DNA of 64,000 bases from DASUAS01 sp963809795 (GCA_963809795.1 CAWELN010000019.1:1-64000), one strand, 5' to 3'; counted from the stretch's first letter, positions 42,073 through 52,024 are shown. Numbers and translations: made by a program. The notes: generated by a model from the sequence alone, not told the origin.

Positions 42073-44182
42073 ACTCGACGAAGTCGGAGAGCGAGTCGCC
42101 GTCGCCGCTCGTCTCGACGATCTCCTCGGAGCCGTCGGCCCGCAACGCCATCCGGGGCCCACCGCTCTTGTGGCCCATCGCGATGTCGACGAGGTTGGAG
42201 ACCTCTTCGCCGTCGACGGTCTCCCGCTCGAGCAGCGCTTCGGCCACCGCGACCAGACCGGGCCGGTGCTCGGAGAGGGTGGCGCGGGTGCGGTTCTCCT
42301 CGTCGCGCAGGATGCGCTCGACCTCTTCGTCGATCACCCGGGCGGTCTCGTCGGAGTAGTCGCGGGTGTGCACGAGGTCCTCGCCCAGGAAGACCGCGCC
42401 CTCGGAGCCCCAGGCCATCGGCCCGATGCGGTCGCTCATGCCCCACTCCCGCACCATGCGGCGGGCGATCTCGGTGGCGCGCACGAGGTCGTTCTGGGCG
42501 CCGGTCGACTTGGTGCCGAACATGATCTCCTCGGCCACGCGCCCGCCCATGAACACGCCCAGCGAGTCGCGCAGGTACTCCTTGTCGTGCGAGTAGCGCT
42601 CCTCGACCGGCATCTGCTGGGTCATCCCCAGCGCCATGCCGGTGGGCAGGATGGTGACCTTGTGCACCGGATCGGCGTGCTCGAACACGTACGCCGCCAC
42701 CGCGTGCCCGGCCTCGTGGTAGGCGGTGTGCTCCTTCTCGAGGTCGTTCATCACGATCGACGGCCGGCGCAGGCCCATCAGCACGCGGTCGCGGGCGTCG
42801 TCGAAGTCGTTGGCGTGGATCTCGTTGTCGCCGCGGCGCACCGCGAACAACGCGGCCTCGTTGACGAGGTTGGCGAGGTCGGCGCCGGCCATGCCCGGCG
42901 TGCCGCGCGCCACGATGTTCACGTCGACGTCGGAGGACATCTTCTTGTCCTTGAAGTGCACCACGAGGATGTCGCGGCGCTCCTCCTGCGTGGGCAGCGG
43001 CACCATGATCTGGCGGTCGAAGCGGCCCGGGCGCAGCAGCGCGGGGTCGAGGACGTCGGGCCGGTTGGTGGCGGCCATCATCACGATGCCCTCGGTGGCC
43101 TCGAAGCCGTCCATCTCCGCCAGCATCTGGTTGAGCGTCTGCTCGCGCTCGTCGTGCCCACCGCCGAGCCCGGCGCCGCGCTTGCGGCCGATGGAGTCGA
43201 TCTCGTCGACGAAGATGATCGCGGGCGCCTGCTTGCGTGCGGTCTGGAAGAGGTCGCGCACGCGGGCCGCACCCACGCCGACGAACATCTCCATGAAGTC
43301 GGAGCCGGTGACCGACACGAACGGCACGCCGGCTTCACCGGCGACGGCCCGGGCGATGAGGGTCTTGCCGGTGCCGGGCGGGCCCACGAGCAGCACGCCC
43401 TTCGGGATGCGGGCCCCGATCTCCTTGAACTTGCCGGGGTTCTTCAGGAAGTCGACGACCTCGGAGATCTCCTGCTTCACCGGGCCGTAGCCGGCGACGT
43501 CGGCGAACGTCGTCTTCGGCTTCTCGGTGTTGTAGACCTTCGCCCGGCTCTTGCCGATGTTCATGACCGCGCCCATCTGGCCCTGCGCGCGTCTGCTCAT
43601 CCAGACGAACAACCCGATGATCAGGATGAGCGGCAGGACCCAGAGCAGGATGTCGCCGAGGATGTTGCTGCCCGTGTCGACGTAGTTGAAGTCGATGTTC
43701 TTCTTCTTGATGCTCGCGAGCAGCGGGTCGGGCAGGTTGTCCTTCGGGCCGGAGCTCGAGAACTCCGTCTTGCCGTTGACCGCGTTGTTGAACTTGCCGC
43801 TGATCGAGCCGGTCGACTTGTTGAAGTCGATGCTCTTCACGTTGTTGTCATCAACCTGGTTCACGAACTGCGTGTACGTGAGGTCGGCCTTCGAGGAGCT
43901 GCCGCCGGCGAGGCTGCTCACCACGAACGCGGCGGCGATGAGCGCGAGCACGATCCACGGCACCCAGCGCAACGACGGCGAGGTGCCACCCCCCGACGGT
44001 GGGCGCCGCTCGGTGGGTGGGCGCTCGCTGGGGGGACCGTCGTTCGGCGGCCCGGCGGGCGGACGCGTGTCCGGGCGCCACGAGGGCGGGGGAGTGGGCG
44101 GCCGACCGTTGGGCGCGCCGTACTCCGGCTCGCCGGCGTCGGGTTCGACCCCGGGCTCGAGATCGGTCTGGCGGCGACTCAT
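42071..44182 (-). CDS. ftsH: ATP-dependent zinc metalloprotease FtsH
   Basis: 703 residues from ATG 44182. The N-terminus is a long Pro-rich cytoplasmic extension (about 1-70), then two membrane helices flanking a periplasmic FtsH_ext domain (VPWIVLALIAAAFVVSSL; GDILLWVLPLILIIGLFVW). AAA+ domain: Walker A GPPGTGKT at 267-274, Walker B IIFVDEID, and NRPDVLDPALLRPGRFDR as second region of homology. The peptidase zinc site HEAGH is at 489-493. It degrades misfolded and regulatory membrane and soluble proteins. TAGCAT (44220-44215) lies 32 nt before the start, with a GAGGAG ribosome-binding site between, so unlike many neighbours it has a normal leader. Confidence 0.96.
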   Translation of the reverse strand: MSRRQTDLEPGVEPDAGEPEYGAPNGRPPTPPPSWRPDTRPPAGPPNDGPPSERPPTERRPPSGGGTSPSLRWVPWIVLALIAAAFVVSSLAGGSSSKADLTYTQFVNQVDDNNVKSIDFNKSTGSISGKFNNAVNGKTEFSSSGPKDNLPDPLLASIKKKNIDFNYVDTGSNILGDILLWVLPLILIIGLFVWMSRRAQGQMGAVMNIGKSRAKVYNTEKPKTTFADVAGYGPVKQEISEVVDFLKNPGKFKEIGARIPKGVLLVGPPGTGKTLIARAVAGEAGVPFVSVTGSDFMEMFVGVGAARVRDLFQTARKQAPAIIFVDEIDSIGRKRGAGLGGGHDEREQTLNQMLAEMDGFEATEGIVMMAATNRPDVLDPALLRPGRFDRQIMVPLPTQEERRDILVVHFKDKKMSSDVDVNIVARGTPGMAGADLANLVNEAALFAVRRGDNEIHANDFDDARDRVLMGLRRPSIVMNDLEKEHTAYHEAGHAVAAYVFEHADPVHKVTILPTGMALGMTQQMPVEERYSHDKEYLRDSLGVFMGGRVAEEIMFGTKSTGAQNDLVRATEIARRMVREWGMSDRIGPMAWGSEGAVFLGEDLVHTRDYSDETARVIDEEVERILRDEENRTRATLSEHRPGLVAVAEALLERETVDGEEVSNLVDIAMGHKSGGPRMALRADGSEEIVETSGDGDSLSDFVE

Positions 44183-44306
44183 CCTCGCGCCGGCTCCTCG
44201 TCGTGGTTCGCCCCATGCTACGGCCCCGCCGCCCGTCCGACCGAGCGGGAGTTGGGAACCACACGAGGTCTGGGTCCAGGGTGCAACACTCGGGACCCGC
44301 ACCCGA

Positions 44307-44343
44307 TTCCGCGGGACGGCCCGCACGTGGTTCCGCGGGACGG
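44307..44343. repeat. 13-bp direct repeat pair in the ftsH/CPBP divergent region
   Basis: ttccgcgggacgg occurs at 44307-44319 and again at 44331-44343, 24 bp start to start, close to two helical turns. It lies between the divergent ftsH and CPBP genes, about 125 bp before the ftsH start and 65 bp before the CPBP start. It could be an operator for either. Confidence 0.45.
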
Positions 44344-44394
44344 ATTCGGCCACTGAGTGCGCCGGAATCGGCCGTCGGCTCCCTTCGGTCCCGG

Positions 44395-44400
44395 TAGCGT
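44395..44400 (+). promoter_or_regulatory. -10-like hexamer TAGCGT of the CPBP protease gene
   Basis: Nine nucleotides before GTG 44410, consistent with leaderless initiation. Confidence 0.4.
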
Positions 44401-44409
44401 GGCACGTCT

Positions 44410-45192
44410 GTGAGCAGCGCCCTCCCGCCGCCGCCCCCGCCCCCGTCGCCCCCGCCACCTCCGCCACCGTCGGTGCCGCCGTCGGCGGTGCCCGGGGCCC
44501 GGGTCCGGTGGGGCGTCGGCGACGCCATCGTCGCCTTCGTCGTCGGCCTGGTGGTCTCGCTGGTCGCGGCGGCGTTCGTCGTCAACCCCGACCACCCGAA
44601 CGATCCCACCACCCTCGTGGTGCTGATCTGCTCCCAGAACTTCGCCATCATCGGCTGGCTGGCGTTGGTCGCCCGGCGCAAGGGCACCGGGTCGTTGCGC
44701 TCCGACTTCGGGCTGACGCTGCGGCGGCCGCCGGCGGCGTGGCTGGCCGACGTGCGCTACTTCTTCCTCGGCATCGGCCTCCAGCTGGCCGCGCTGCTCC
44801 CGATCGGCCTGCTCAACGAGCTCTACGGGCACACCGCGAAGCAGGACGTCGTGAACACCGCCGACAAGGCGTCGGGCTGGCAGATCCCGGTGCTGGCGTT
44901 GGCCATCGTGCTGCTGGCCCCACTCACCGAGGAGCTGCTGTTCCGGGGCACGCTCCTGCGCTCCCTGCTGCGCAAGATGACCCCGGAGAACGCGGTCCTG
45001 GTGACCGCGGTCGTGTTCGGCCTGGTCCACGTGCTGGGCGATCCCTCGGTGGGCACGCTCATCGCCCTGCCCGCGATCATCCTGTTGGGCGTCTGCTCCG
45101 GCTACCAGGCCGTCCGCACCGGCAACCTGTCGCGCTCGATCCTCATGCACATGGGCTTCAACGCGTTGAGCGTGCTCTTCCTGTTCCTCTAG
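44410..45192 (+). CDS. CPBP-family intramembrane metalloprotease (CAAX protease-like)
   Basis: 260 residues from GTG 44410. A polyproline head (residues 6-27) is followed by about seven membrane helices. Family motifs: TEELLFRGTLLRSLLRK (EExxxR), VVFGLVHVLGD (FxxxH) and SRSILMHMGFNALS (HxxxN) carry the Glu and His ligands. Members cleave membrane-bound substrates or process peptides; the substrate here is unknown. It is divergent from ftsH across a 227-bp gap with a 13-bp repeat pair. Confidence 0.85.
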   Translation: MSSALPPPPPPPSPPPPPPPSVPPSAVPGARVRWGVGDAIVAFVVGLVVSLVAAAFVVNPDHPNDPTTLVVLICSQNFAIIGWLALVARRKGTGSLRSDFGLTLRRPPAAWLADVRYFFLGIGLQLAALLPIGLLNELYGHTAKQDVVNTADKASGWQIPVLALAIVLLAPLTEELLFRGTLLRSLLRKMTPENAVLVTAVVFGLVHVLGDPSVGTLIALPAIILLGVCSGYQAVRTGNLSRSILMHMGFNALSVLFLFL

Positions 45193-45294
45193 CCATCCTC
45201 TGGCCCGCCGCCCGATTCGCCCCATTCCGGCCCATGCTCAAGTCCCCGGCGGCTCCTGCCGATGCAAAACCGGGCTGAGGACTGGGAGGTTCCG

Positions 45295-45462
45295 GTGCAT
45301 TGTGCAAGGTGTTCCAAGGCGGGATTGATCGAGATCCGGATGCGCGTCGCCGAGCGCGACGTGACGTTCCGGCGCTGCGGCCGCTGTGAGGCCCAGACGT
45401 GGGAGACCACCGACGGCCCGGTGCCGCTCGTGCACGTGCTGGAGCTCGCGCGTACCCGCTGA
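45295..45462 (+). CDS. small zinc-ribbon protein
   Basis: 55 residues from GTG 45295, with GGGAGG 5 bp upstream; ATG 45262 would add 11 residues with no ribosome-binding site. VHCARCSKAG and FRRCGRCEAQTWE give two CxxC knuckles 26 residues apart, a classic zinc ribbon, and EIRMRVAERDV lies between them. I take it for a conserved small actinobacterial protein of unknown function, possibly nucleic-acid-binding. It stands alone between the CPBP gene and a large membrane protein. Confidence 0.65.
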   Translation: MHCARCSKAGLIEIRMRVAERDVTFRRCGRCEAQTWETTDGPVPLVHVLELARTR

Positions 45463-45519
45463 CCTGAATGCGGCACGCGCTGCGCCTGTCGCAGCGACGC
45501 CGCCTGGCATGCTGAGCGG

Positions 45520-48063
45520 ATGGTGCATGCGCCCGACGTGATCGCCGCGCCGGCGCGCCCGGACGACTCCGAACCGGACGATGGTGACGACGGTGATCCC
45601 CGCCGTCCCGTACCGACGGGACGCCGACCGTTCGACCGGCTCGAGTACTGGGTCGGGGTGGCGATCGTCGCGGCCTGCTGCATCTACGTGTTCGTGCAGC
45701 TGGACCCGAGGCTGGTCCTGCGCAACACGACCGTCACCGGCGGTGACACCGGCGCGCACGTCTGGTTCCCCGACTTCCTGATCGACCACTTCCTGCCCTG
45801 GCGGGTCGCCGGGTGGTCGAACGACTTCTACGCGGGGTTCCCGGCCGGGCAGTTCTACTTCCCGTTCCCGGCCGTGCTCATCGCGATCCTCGACGTCTTC
45901 CTCCCGTACAACGTCGCGTTCAAGCTCGTCACCGCGCTGGGCCCGGTCGCCTTCCCGGTCAGCGCCTACGTGTTCGCCCGCGGCATCCGCGTGCCCCGTC
46001 CGGCGGCGCCGCTGTTCGCGGTCGCCGCCACCGCGTTCATGTTCTTCAAGGCCGGCGGCGACGCGACCATGACGTTCGACTTCCACATCATGGGCGGCAC
46101 GCTGGCCAGCACCCTCGCGGGCGAGTTCTCGTTCATGCTCGCGTTGGCGCTGGCGCTCTTCTTCCTGGGCACGCTGGCGCGCGCGCTCGACCGCCGGGGA
46201 CCCATGTGGTTGCCCGCGTTGCTGCTCGCGCTCACGATCACCAGCCACCTCGTGGTCGCGATCTTCGCGGTGCTGGCCGGAATCGTGCTCTGGCTGATCC
46301 GGCACCCGGTGCGCAACTTCACGCGCGTCGCCGCCGTCGGCGCGGTGGGCTTCCTGCTCACCGCCTTCTGGCTCCTGCCTCTCGTGGTGAACCTCGGCAA
46401 CACCACCGACATGCGCTACGAGCCCCTCGGCAACTACCTCGACTGGATGTTCCTGTCCGAGAACTGGTTCCTCTACCCGCTCGCCGCGGTCGCGCTCGGC
46501 GCCGGGATCTGGTACCGCCGTCGCGCCACCCTCGACCTCGCCGCGATCACGGTGATGACGGGCCTGGTCTTCTACAACTGGGAGGGGCTGCGCGATCTCC
46601 TGGGCAAGGCGCCGGCCTGGAACCTGCGGCTGCTCCCGTTCTGGTACCTCATGCTCTTCCTGCTCGCGGCGTTGGGCGCCGCCGAGCTGGCGCGGCTCGC
46701 CTCCCTGGGCGTGGCGTGGGTGGTCAAGGGGTCTGACCGCGCGCGACCGGATCCCGCGCTCGGCGCGGAGGCGGCACCCGAGCCCCACGACGAGCTCGTC
46801 CCATCGGCCCCGGCCGCGCACGCGCCGGTCGAGCGTGGTGGCATGTCGCGCAACTCCGTGCGGGTGATCGCGATCGCGGTGCTGGCGGTGGTGGCGACGA
46901 CGGTGACCCTCGTGCGCGTCCAGCAGACCCGCGCCTTCCTGCCCTACTGGGCGAAGTACAACTACACCGGCTACGAGAGCGGCAGCACCGCCGACTTCAC
47001 CGCCAAGTCGTGGACCGAGTACAAGGCCTTCCTCGACACCGCGAACTCGTTGCCGCCCGGTCGCATGGCGTGGGAGGGCGGGGACGCCATCGGTGCGTAC
47101 GGCACGCCGCTCGCGCTCATGCTGCTGCCCTACTGGACCCATGGTCGGATCCAGTCCATGGAGGGGTTGTACTTCGAGGCGTCGACGACGACGCCCTACC
47201 ACTTCATGATGATCGCGACGCTCGCGCAGTCGCCGTCGAACCCGGTGCGGGGGCTCCCGTACCGCTCGATCACCGACTTCGACCTCGGCGTGCGGTACCT
47301 GCAGTTGATGGGCGTGCGGTACTACGCCGCGTTCACCGACGAGGCGAAGGCGGCGGCGGCGAAGAACGCCTCGCTGCGCCCGATCGCGACCGTGCCCGAC
47401 CTCGATCACAAGCCGCCGAACGGGTGGACGATCTACCGGGTCGCCGACTCGCCGACGGTGCAGGCGCTCGCCTACCAACCGGTGGTCGTCGACGACCTGC
47501 AGTCCGCGCCGTCGTGGCAGTGCGAGGGGCAGCCGGCGCCGGTCGGGGACACCACGCCCACCGCCGAGTTCAGCCCCTGGGAGTGCACCGCGGTGCCGTG
47601 GTGGAACGACCCGGCCGCGCTCGACCGGCCGCTGACCGACGGCGGACCCTCATCGTGGGTCCGCGCCGACAACTCGAGCGCGCGCTCGGTGGCCAAGCGC
47701 CCGCTCCCCGAGGCGAAGGTCTCGAACATCCGGACCACCGAGTCCTCGGTGTCGTTCGACGTCTCCCGCACCGGGGTCCCGGTGATGGTGAAGACCTCCT
47801 ACTACCCCAACTGGAAGGCCGAGGGCGCCGACGGGCCGTGGCGGGCCACGCCCAACTTCATGGTGGTCGTGCCCACCAGCCACCACGTGCGGCTGACGTT
47901 CGCCACCTCCACGGCCGACAAGGTCGGGCGCGTGCTGACCGTCGTCGGGGTGCTCGGTCTCGGCGGTCTCGTGTGGTGGGGGCTCGCCGCCCGGCGCCCG
48001 GACGATTCCGGTGTGGAGCGGCGTCGGCGGAGGGTAGGATTTCCGTCCCGCTCCAGGCGGTGA
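45520..48063 (+). CDS. large polytopic membrane protein (6-pyruvoyl-tetrahydropterin synthase-related/GT-C-like)
   Basis: 847 residues from GTG/ATG near 45520. After a 40-residue acidic head there are about 12 membrane helices. The first outer loop (TTVTGGDTGAHVWFPDFL, then FYAGFPAGQFYFPFPAVL) has the early Asp typical of GT-C enzymes. KAPAWNLRLLPFWYLMLF follows in the core. The last 350 residues form an outer domain (SWTEYKAFLDTANSLPPGRM, FDLGVRYLQLMGVRYYAAF) before a final helix. This layout fits the family annotated as PTPS-related membrane proteins. It most likely transfers sugars from lipid carriers, since manB and the phosphomannose isomerase follow directly. Confidence 0.7.
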   Translation: MVHAPDVIAAPARPDDSEPDDGDDGDPRRPVPTGRRPFDRLEYWVGVAIVAACCIYVFVQLDPRLVLRNTTVTGGDTGAHVWFPDFLIDHFLPWRVAGWSNDFYAGFPAGQFYFPFPAVLIAILDVFLPYNVAFKLVTALGPVAFPVSAYVFARGIRVPRPAAPLFAVAATAFMFFKAGGDATMTFDFHIMGGTLASTLAGEFSFMLALALALFFLGTLARALDRRGPMWLPALLLALTITSHLVVAIFAVLAGIVLWLIRHPVRNFTRVAAVGAVGFLLTAFWLLPLVVNLGNTTDMRYEPLGNYLDWMFLSENWFLYPLAAVALGAGIWYRRRATLDLAAITVMTGLVFYNWEGLRDLLGKAPAWNLRLLPFWYLMLFLLAALGAAELARLASLGVAWVVKGSDRARPDPALGAEAAPEPHDELVPSAPAAHAPVERGGMSRNSVRVIAIAVLAVVATTVTLVRVQQTRAFLPYWAKYNYTGYESGSTADFTAKSWTEYKAFLDTANSLPPGRMAWEGGDAIGAYGTPLALMLLPYWTHGRIQSMEGLYFEASTTTPYHFMMIATLAQSPSNPVRGLPYRSITDFDLGVRYLQLMGVRYYAAFTDEAKAAAAKNASLRPIATVPDLDHKPPNGWTIYRVADSPTVQALAYQPVVVDDLQSAPSWQCEGQPAPVGDTTPTAEFSPWECTAVPWWNDPAALDRPLTDGGPSSWVRADNSSARSVAKRPLPEAKVSNIRTTESSVSFDVSRTGVPVMVKTSYYPNWKAEGADGPWRATPNFMVVVPTSHHVRLTFATSTADKVGRVLTVVGVLGLGGLVWWGLAARRPDDSGVERRRRRVGFPSRSRR

Positions 48064-48078
48064 GGACCCGAGGCTCCG

Positions 48079-49425
48079 GTGCCCGACTCTGCGCTCGACG
48101 CCATCTTCAAGGCCTATGACGTTCGCGGGATCTATCCCGACGAGCTCGACGAATCGGTCGCCCGCCGCATCGGCAACGCCTTCGTGGCGTTCACCGGGTC
48201 GGCGCGCGTGCTCGTCGGCCGGGACGCGCGCCCGTCGTCCGAGCCGCTGGTGGCCGCCTTCACCGAGGGCGCGCTGATCGCCGGGGCCGACGTCGTCGAC
48301 CTGGGGCTGGCGTCCACCGACCTCTGCTACTTCGCCGCCGGCACGCTCGACGCGCCGGCCGCGATGTTCACCGCCAGCCACAACCCGGCCGAGTACAACG
48401 GGGTGAAGCTGTGCCGGGCGGGGGCGCTGCCGATCGGCCAGGACACCGGCCTGGCCGAGATCAAGGCCATGGTCGCCGGGGGGCTGCTCGAGCGCGCCGA
48501 GGACCCCGGCCGCACCGAGCAGCGCGATCTCCTGCCCGCCTTCGTCGCCCACGTCCACTCCTTCGTCGACCTCGACGCGCTCCGGCCCCTGCGGGTGGTG
48601 GCCGACACCGCCAACGGCGTCGGCGGCCTCATCGTCCCCGCGGTGTTCGCCGGCCTGCCGTTCGAGCTGACCCTCCTCTACGGCGAGCTCGACGGCACGT
48701 TCCCGAACCACCCCGCCGACCCCACCGCGGTCGAGAACCTGAAGGACCTCCAGCGCGCCGTCCTCGACACGCAGGGCGCGGTCGGGCTCGCGTTCGACGG
48801 GGATGCGGACCGCGTCGTCCTCGTCGACGACCAGTCGCAGCCGATGTCGGGCTCCACCACCACCGCGATGCTGGCGGCGTCGATCCTGGACCAGCACCCG
48901 GGCGAGAAGATCGTGCACAACCTGATCTGCTCGAAGGCCGTCCCCGAGATCGTGCTCGAGCACGGTGGCACGCCGATCCGCACCCGGGTGGGCCACTCGT
49001 TCATCAAGCAGGTCATGGCGGAGACCGGCGCCATCTTCGGCGGGGAGCACTCCGCGCACTACTACTTCCGCGACAACTACCGCGCCGACTCCGGCATCAT
49101 CGCCGCCATGCTCGTGCTCGAGCAGCTGTCGAAGTCCGACCGCCCGCTGTCCGAGCTGCGCGTCCCGTTCGAGCGCTACGCCATGTCGGGTGAGATCAAC
49201 ACGCGCGTCCCCGACCCGCCTGCGGTGATCGAGCGGATCGCCGCCGAGTACGCGGACGCCGAGCAGGATCGCCTCGACGGCCTCACCGTCGACCTCGGCG
49301 ACTGGTGGTTCAACTTGCGGCCGAGCAACACCGAACCGCTGCTGCGCCTCAACCTCGAGGCGCGCGACCGTGCCGCGTGCGACGAGCACACTCGCGAGGT
49401 GCTCGCGCTCGTCCGCGGGGAGTAG
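48079..49425 (+). CDS. manB: phosphomannomutase/phosphoglucomutase
   Basis: 448 residues from GTG 48079, 15 bp after the membrane protein. IFKAYDVRGIYPDELDE, RVLVGRDARPSSE, MFTASHNPAEYNGVK with the phosphoserine, AFDGDADRVVLVDD as the metal loop, GGEHSAHYYFRDNYRADSG for sugar recognition, and RPSNTEPLLRLNLEA for phosphate binding are all present and in order. It converts mannose-6-phosphate to mannose-1-phosphate. With the isomerase 270 bp downstream and the pyrophosphorylase at 30.3 kb it completes a route to GDP-mannose. Confidence 0.93.
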   Translation: MPDSALDAIFKAYDVRGIYPDELDESVARRIGNAFVAFTGSARVLVGRDARPSSEPLVAAFTEGALIAGADVVDLGLASTDLCYFAAGTLDAPAAMFTASHNPAEYNGVKLCRAGALPIGQDTGLAEIKAMVAGGLLERAEDPGRTEQRDLLPAFVAHVHSFVDLDALRPLRVVADTANGVGGLIVPAVFAGLPFELTLLYGELDGTFPNHPADPTAVENLKDLQRAVLDTQGAVGLAFDGDADRVVLVDDQSQPMSGSTTTAMLAASILDQHPGEKIVHNLICSKAVPEIVLEHGGTPIRTRVGHSFIKQVMAETGAIFGGEHSAHYYFRDNYRADSGIIAAMLVLEQLSKSDRPLSELRVPFERYAMSGEINTRVPDPPAVIERIAAEYADAEQDRLDGLTVDLGDWWFNLRPSNTEPLLRLNLEARDRAACDEHTREVLALVRGE

Positions 49426-49452
49426 CCACCTACCCGAACCACAGGAGCCCCG

Positions 49453-49689
49453 ATGGCGTTGGACCCCAAGCTGCTCGAGATCCTCGCGTGCCCGGAGGAC
49501 AAGGGCCCGTTGCTGTACTTCGAGGACGAGTCGTCGCTGTACAACCCGCGCCTGAAGCGGCGGTACGCGGTGCGGGACGACATCCCGATCATGCTGATCG
49601 ACGAGGCCGAGACCGTCGACGACACCGAAGCCGCCCGCCTCGACGCCAAGGCCGCGGCCGACGGCATCCAGCCCACGTTCGCGGCGTAG
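49453..49689 (+). CDS. Trm112-family protein
   Basis: 78 residues from ATG 49453 with an AGGAG site. LDPKLLEILACPEDKGPLLYF and RYAVRDDIPIMLIDEAE are the Trm112/UPF0434 zinc-finger-like fold; only one Cys of the usual four is kept, so zinc may not be bound. Members activate methyltransferases or act as small scaffold proteins. The position between manB and the phosphomannose isomerase is shared with Mycobacterium (from memory). Confidence 0.85.
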   Translation: MALDPKLLEILACPEDKGPLLYFEDESSLYNPRLKRRYAVRDDIPIMLIDEAETVDDTEAARLDAKAAADGIQPTFAA

Positions 49690-49697
49690 CGCGGCCC

Positions 49698-50738
49698 GTG
49701 GCCACCGATTCCCTCGGCTTCGGCGAGGCACTCTGTTCCATGCCGGAGCAGCTCGCCGCCGCCCACGAGGCGGCGGGCAAGGTGCCGTCGTCGTCGCTGC
49801 CCGACGCCCACGACTTCGACCACATCGTCACCCTCGGCATGGGGGGCTCCGGCATCGCCGGCAACGTGCTGCAGGCGGTGGGCACCGCGACGCTCCCGGT
49901 CCCGGTCACGGTGCTGAAGCACTACCGCACGCCGGCGTTCGTCGGCTCGCGCACGCTGGCGTTCGCGCTCTCGCACTCCGGGAACACCGAGGAGACGCTC
50001 GAGATGGCGCGCGGTGCGCTCGCCGCCGGCGCCCGGCTCGTGGCCATCTCGAGCGGCGGTGAGCTCGCCGAGCTCGCCGAGCAGTCCGGGTCGCTGCACG
50101 TGCCCTGCGCCGACGGGATCCCGATGCCGCGCCTGGCCCTCGGTGCACTCGTCGCCCCGCTCTTCGTCCTCCTGTTCCGCATGGGCATGCTCCCGGAGGC
50201 GCACGCCGGCCTCCTGCGCGCGCAGGAGCAGATCGCCCGCCGGCGCGACCAGTGCAGGCCGAACGCCGACCCGGCGCGCAATCCCGCGCGCGAGCTGGCG
50301 CGCAAGATCGGGCGCACCATCCCGATCGTCTACGGGAGCGGCGGCCTCGGCGGCGTCGCCGCCCTGCGCTGGAAGCAGTCGGTGAACGAGAACGCCAAGG
50401 CGCCCGCCTTCTGGAACGAGTACCCCGAGCTCGACCACAACGAGGTGTGCGGCTGGGGCCAGCACGGCGACGTCACCCGGCAGGTGTTCTCGCTCATCCA
50501 GCTCCGCCACGGCCTCGAGCACCCTCGCCTCGAGCGGCGGGCGGTGGCGACGCGCGAGCTGATCGAGGAGGCCCTGAGCCAGGTGCTCACCGTCGACGCC
50601 GAGGGGGAGGGGCGCCTGGCCCAGCTGCTCGACCTGATCACCATCGGCGACTGGACGAGCTACTACCTCGCGCTCGACAACGACGTCGACCCCGGCCCGA
50701 TCGACGCCATCATGCAGCTCAAGGCCGCCATCGGCTGA
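49698..50738 (+). CDS. bifunctional phosphoglucose/phosphomannose isomerase
   Basis: 346 residues from GTG 49698, 8 bp after the Trm112 stop. Two SIS domains: IVTLGMGGSGIAGNVLQAVG with LSHSGNTEETLEMARGA in the first, and IPIVYGSGGLGGVAALRWKQS with NENAKAPAFWNEYPELDHNEV in the second, the latter being the catalytic Glu/His region of archaeal-type PGI/PMI. It interconverts fructose-6-, glucose-6- and mannose-6-phosphate. It completes the mannose branch with manB in the same operon. Confidence 0.88.
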   Translation: MATDSLGFGEALCSMPEQLAAAHEAAGKVPSSSLPDAHDFDHIVTLGMGGSGIAGNVLQAVGTATLPVPVTVLKHYRTPAFVGSRTLAFALSHSGNTEETLEMARGALAAGARLVAISSGGELAELAEQSGSLHVPCADGIPMPRLALGALVAPLFVLLFRMGMLPEAHAGLLRAQEQIARRRDQCRPNADPARNPARELARKIGRTIPIVYGSGGLGGVAALRWKQSVNENAKAPAFWNEYPELDHNEVCGWGQHGDVTRQVFSLIQLRHGLEHPRLERRAVATRELIEEALSQVLTVDAEGEGRLAQLLDLITIGDWTSYYLALDNDVDPGPIDAIMQLKAAIG

Positions 50739-50811
50739 CCGCCCCTCCGATCGTGCGCGCGCTTGACCGCATGCGGTGAAGCACGCGCATCGTCAGCGGG
50801 CGCGGCTCGGC

Positions 50812-52024
50812 TCAGAAGTGCGTGGTGCACCACGGTGACGGGTGCGCGACGAAGAAGCGGTCGGCCCGGCGCAGCGCGCCCTCGGACCGCGCGGTGATGC
50901 GCCCCGCCGCGGCGAGCGTCGACGGCGCGACGCCGCCGAGGTACAACGCACCGAGCTCCGGTGCGGAGAGGGTGAGGTCGGCCTCGATGCTGGTCGGCGC
51001 GCACGCGGCACCGTCGGGTCCACCGTCGATCCGCCACCGGCCGCTGTTGGCGGGGCGGAACGCATCGACGAGCTCGATCACCAGACCGTCCTCCGTGCCG
51101 TAGGTGCGGGCGGCGAGCGCCTCGGCGACGTCGACGAGGCGCACCCACAGGTGATCGCGCACCTCGCGGACGCGGAGCCGGCGGGGATCGGCGAGGCGCC
51201 AGCGCAACGGGTCGTCGACGGGCCGGTCGACCGCCTGCACGGTGCCGACGAGGTCGATGCCGAAGAGGTAGCTCCACAGCGCGGCCTCGGCGTCCGCGTC
51301 GACGGCCTGCACCTCGATCACGCGCAGCGTCATCTCCGGCACGCCGTCGGGCCAGGACTGGTCGAGGGCGTACCGCGCGAACGCGTCCGGACGCCCGTCG
51401 CGGCTCGTGTGCACCGCGGTGAAGAACCGCACGCCACGTTTCCCGCGGTTGAAGATCGGCGACCACCAGTCCGGTGGGCGCTCGATCTCGCCGGTGCGCG
51501 TCGCGGCCGCGGCGTCGTACACCGCGCGGGCCGCCTCGCACGCGGCGTCTCCCTCGACGAGGCGAACCGAACCGTCAGCGGACGCGCCGGTGTCGGCGTA
51601 CTCCGACGCCAGCTCCCAACGGGTCGTGAACGTGGCGATGCCGTAGCCGAAGCGTTCGTAGATCGACGCCTCCGATGCGGTGAGCGCGGCGAGCGGCTCG
51701 CCCCGCCGCGCGACGTCGTCGAGCTGCTCGTCCATCATCTGGCGCAGCAGGCCTTGGCGCCGGTGCGTCGGCTGCACCGTCACGACGGTCACCGCGGCCA
51801 CGCCGACCTGGGCGCCGCCCGGCACCGTGAGCCGGAACGGGAAGGCGCCGGCCGTGGCGACCACGGCGTCGTCGTCGTGGACCGCCAGGCAACGCTCCGC
51901 CGGGAGCAGGTGCACCGCGTACTCGTCGTCCTCGCCCGGCGACAAATTCCCGAACCCGGTGCCCGACCGCCCGGAGGAACCCGGCCATCTCCTCGTCGCG
52001 CACGGTGCGGAGCTCGAGACCCAT
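50812..52024 (-). CDS. Eis-like GNAT acetyltransferase (frameshift near the start)
   Basis: About 400 residues from ATG 52024 (GLELRTVRDEEMAGFLRAVG). At about 51963 one extra base breaks the frame; it resumes as SPGEDDEYAVHLLPAERCL. The acetyl-CoA site is VAAVTVVTVQPTHRRQGLLRQMM. ASEASIYERFGYGIAT follows, and the second GNAT-like and sterol-carrier-like C-terminal domains (LWSYLFGIDLVGTVQ, ELGALYLGGVAPSTLAAAGR) with the terminal carboxylate SPWCTTHF complete the Eis architecture. Eis enzymes N-acetylate aminoglycosides and lysines at several positions. Substrate here unknown. It is divergent from ahcY. Confidence 0.82.
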
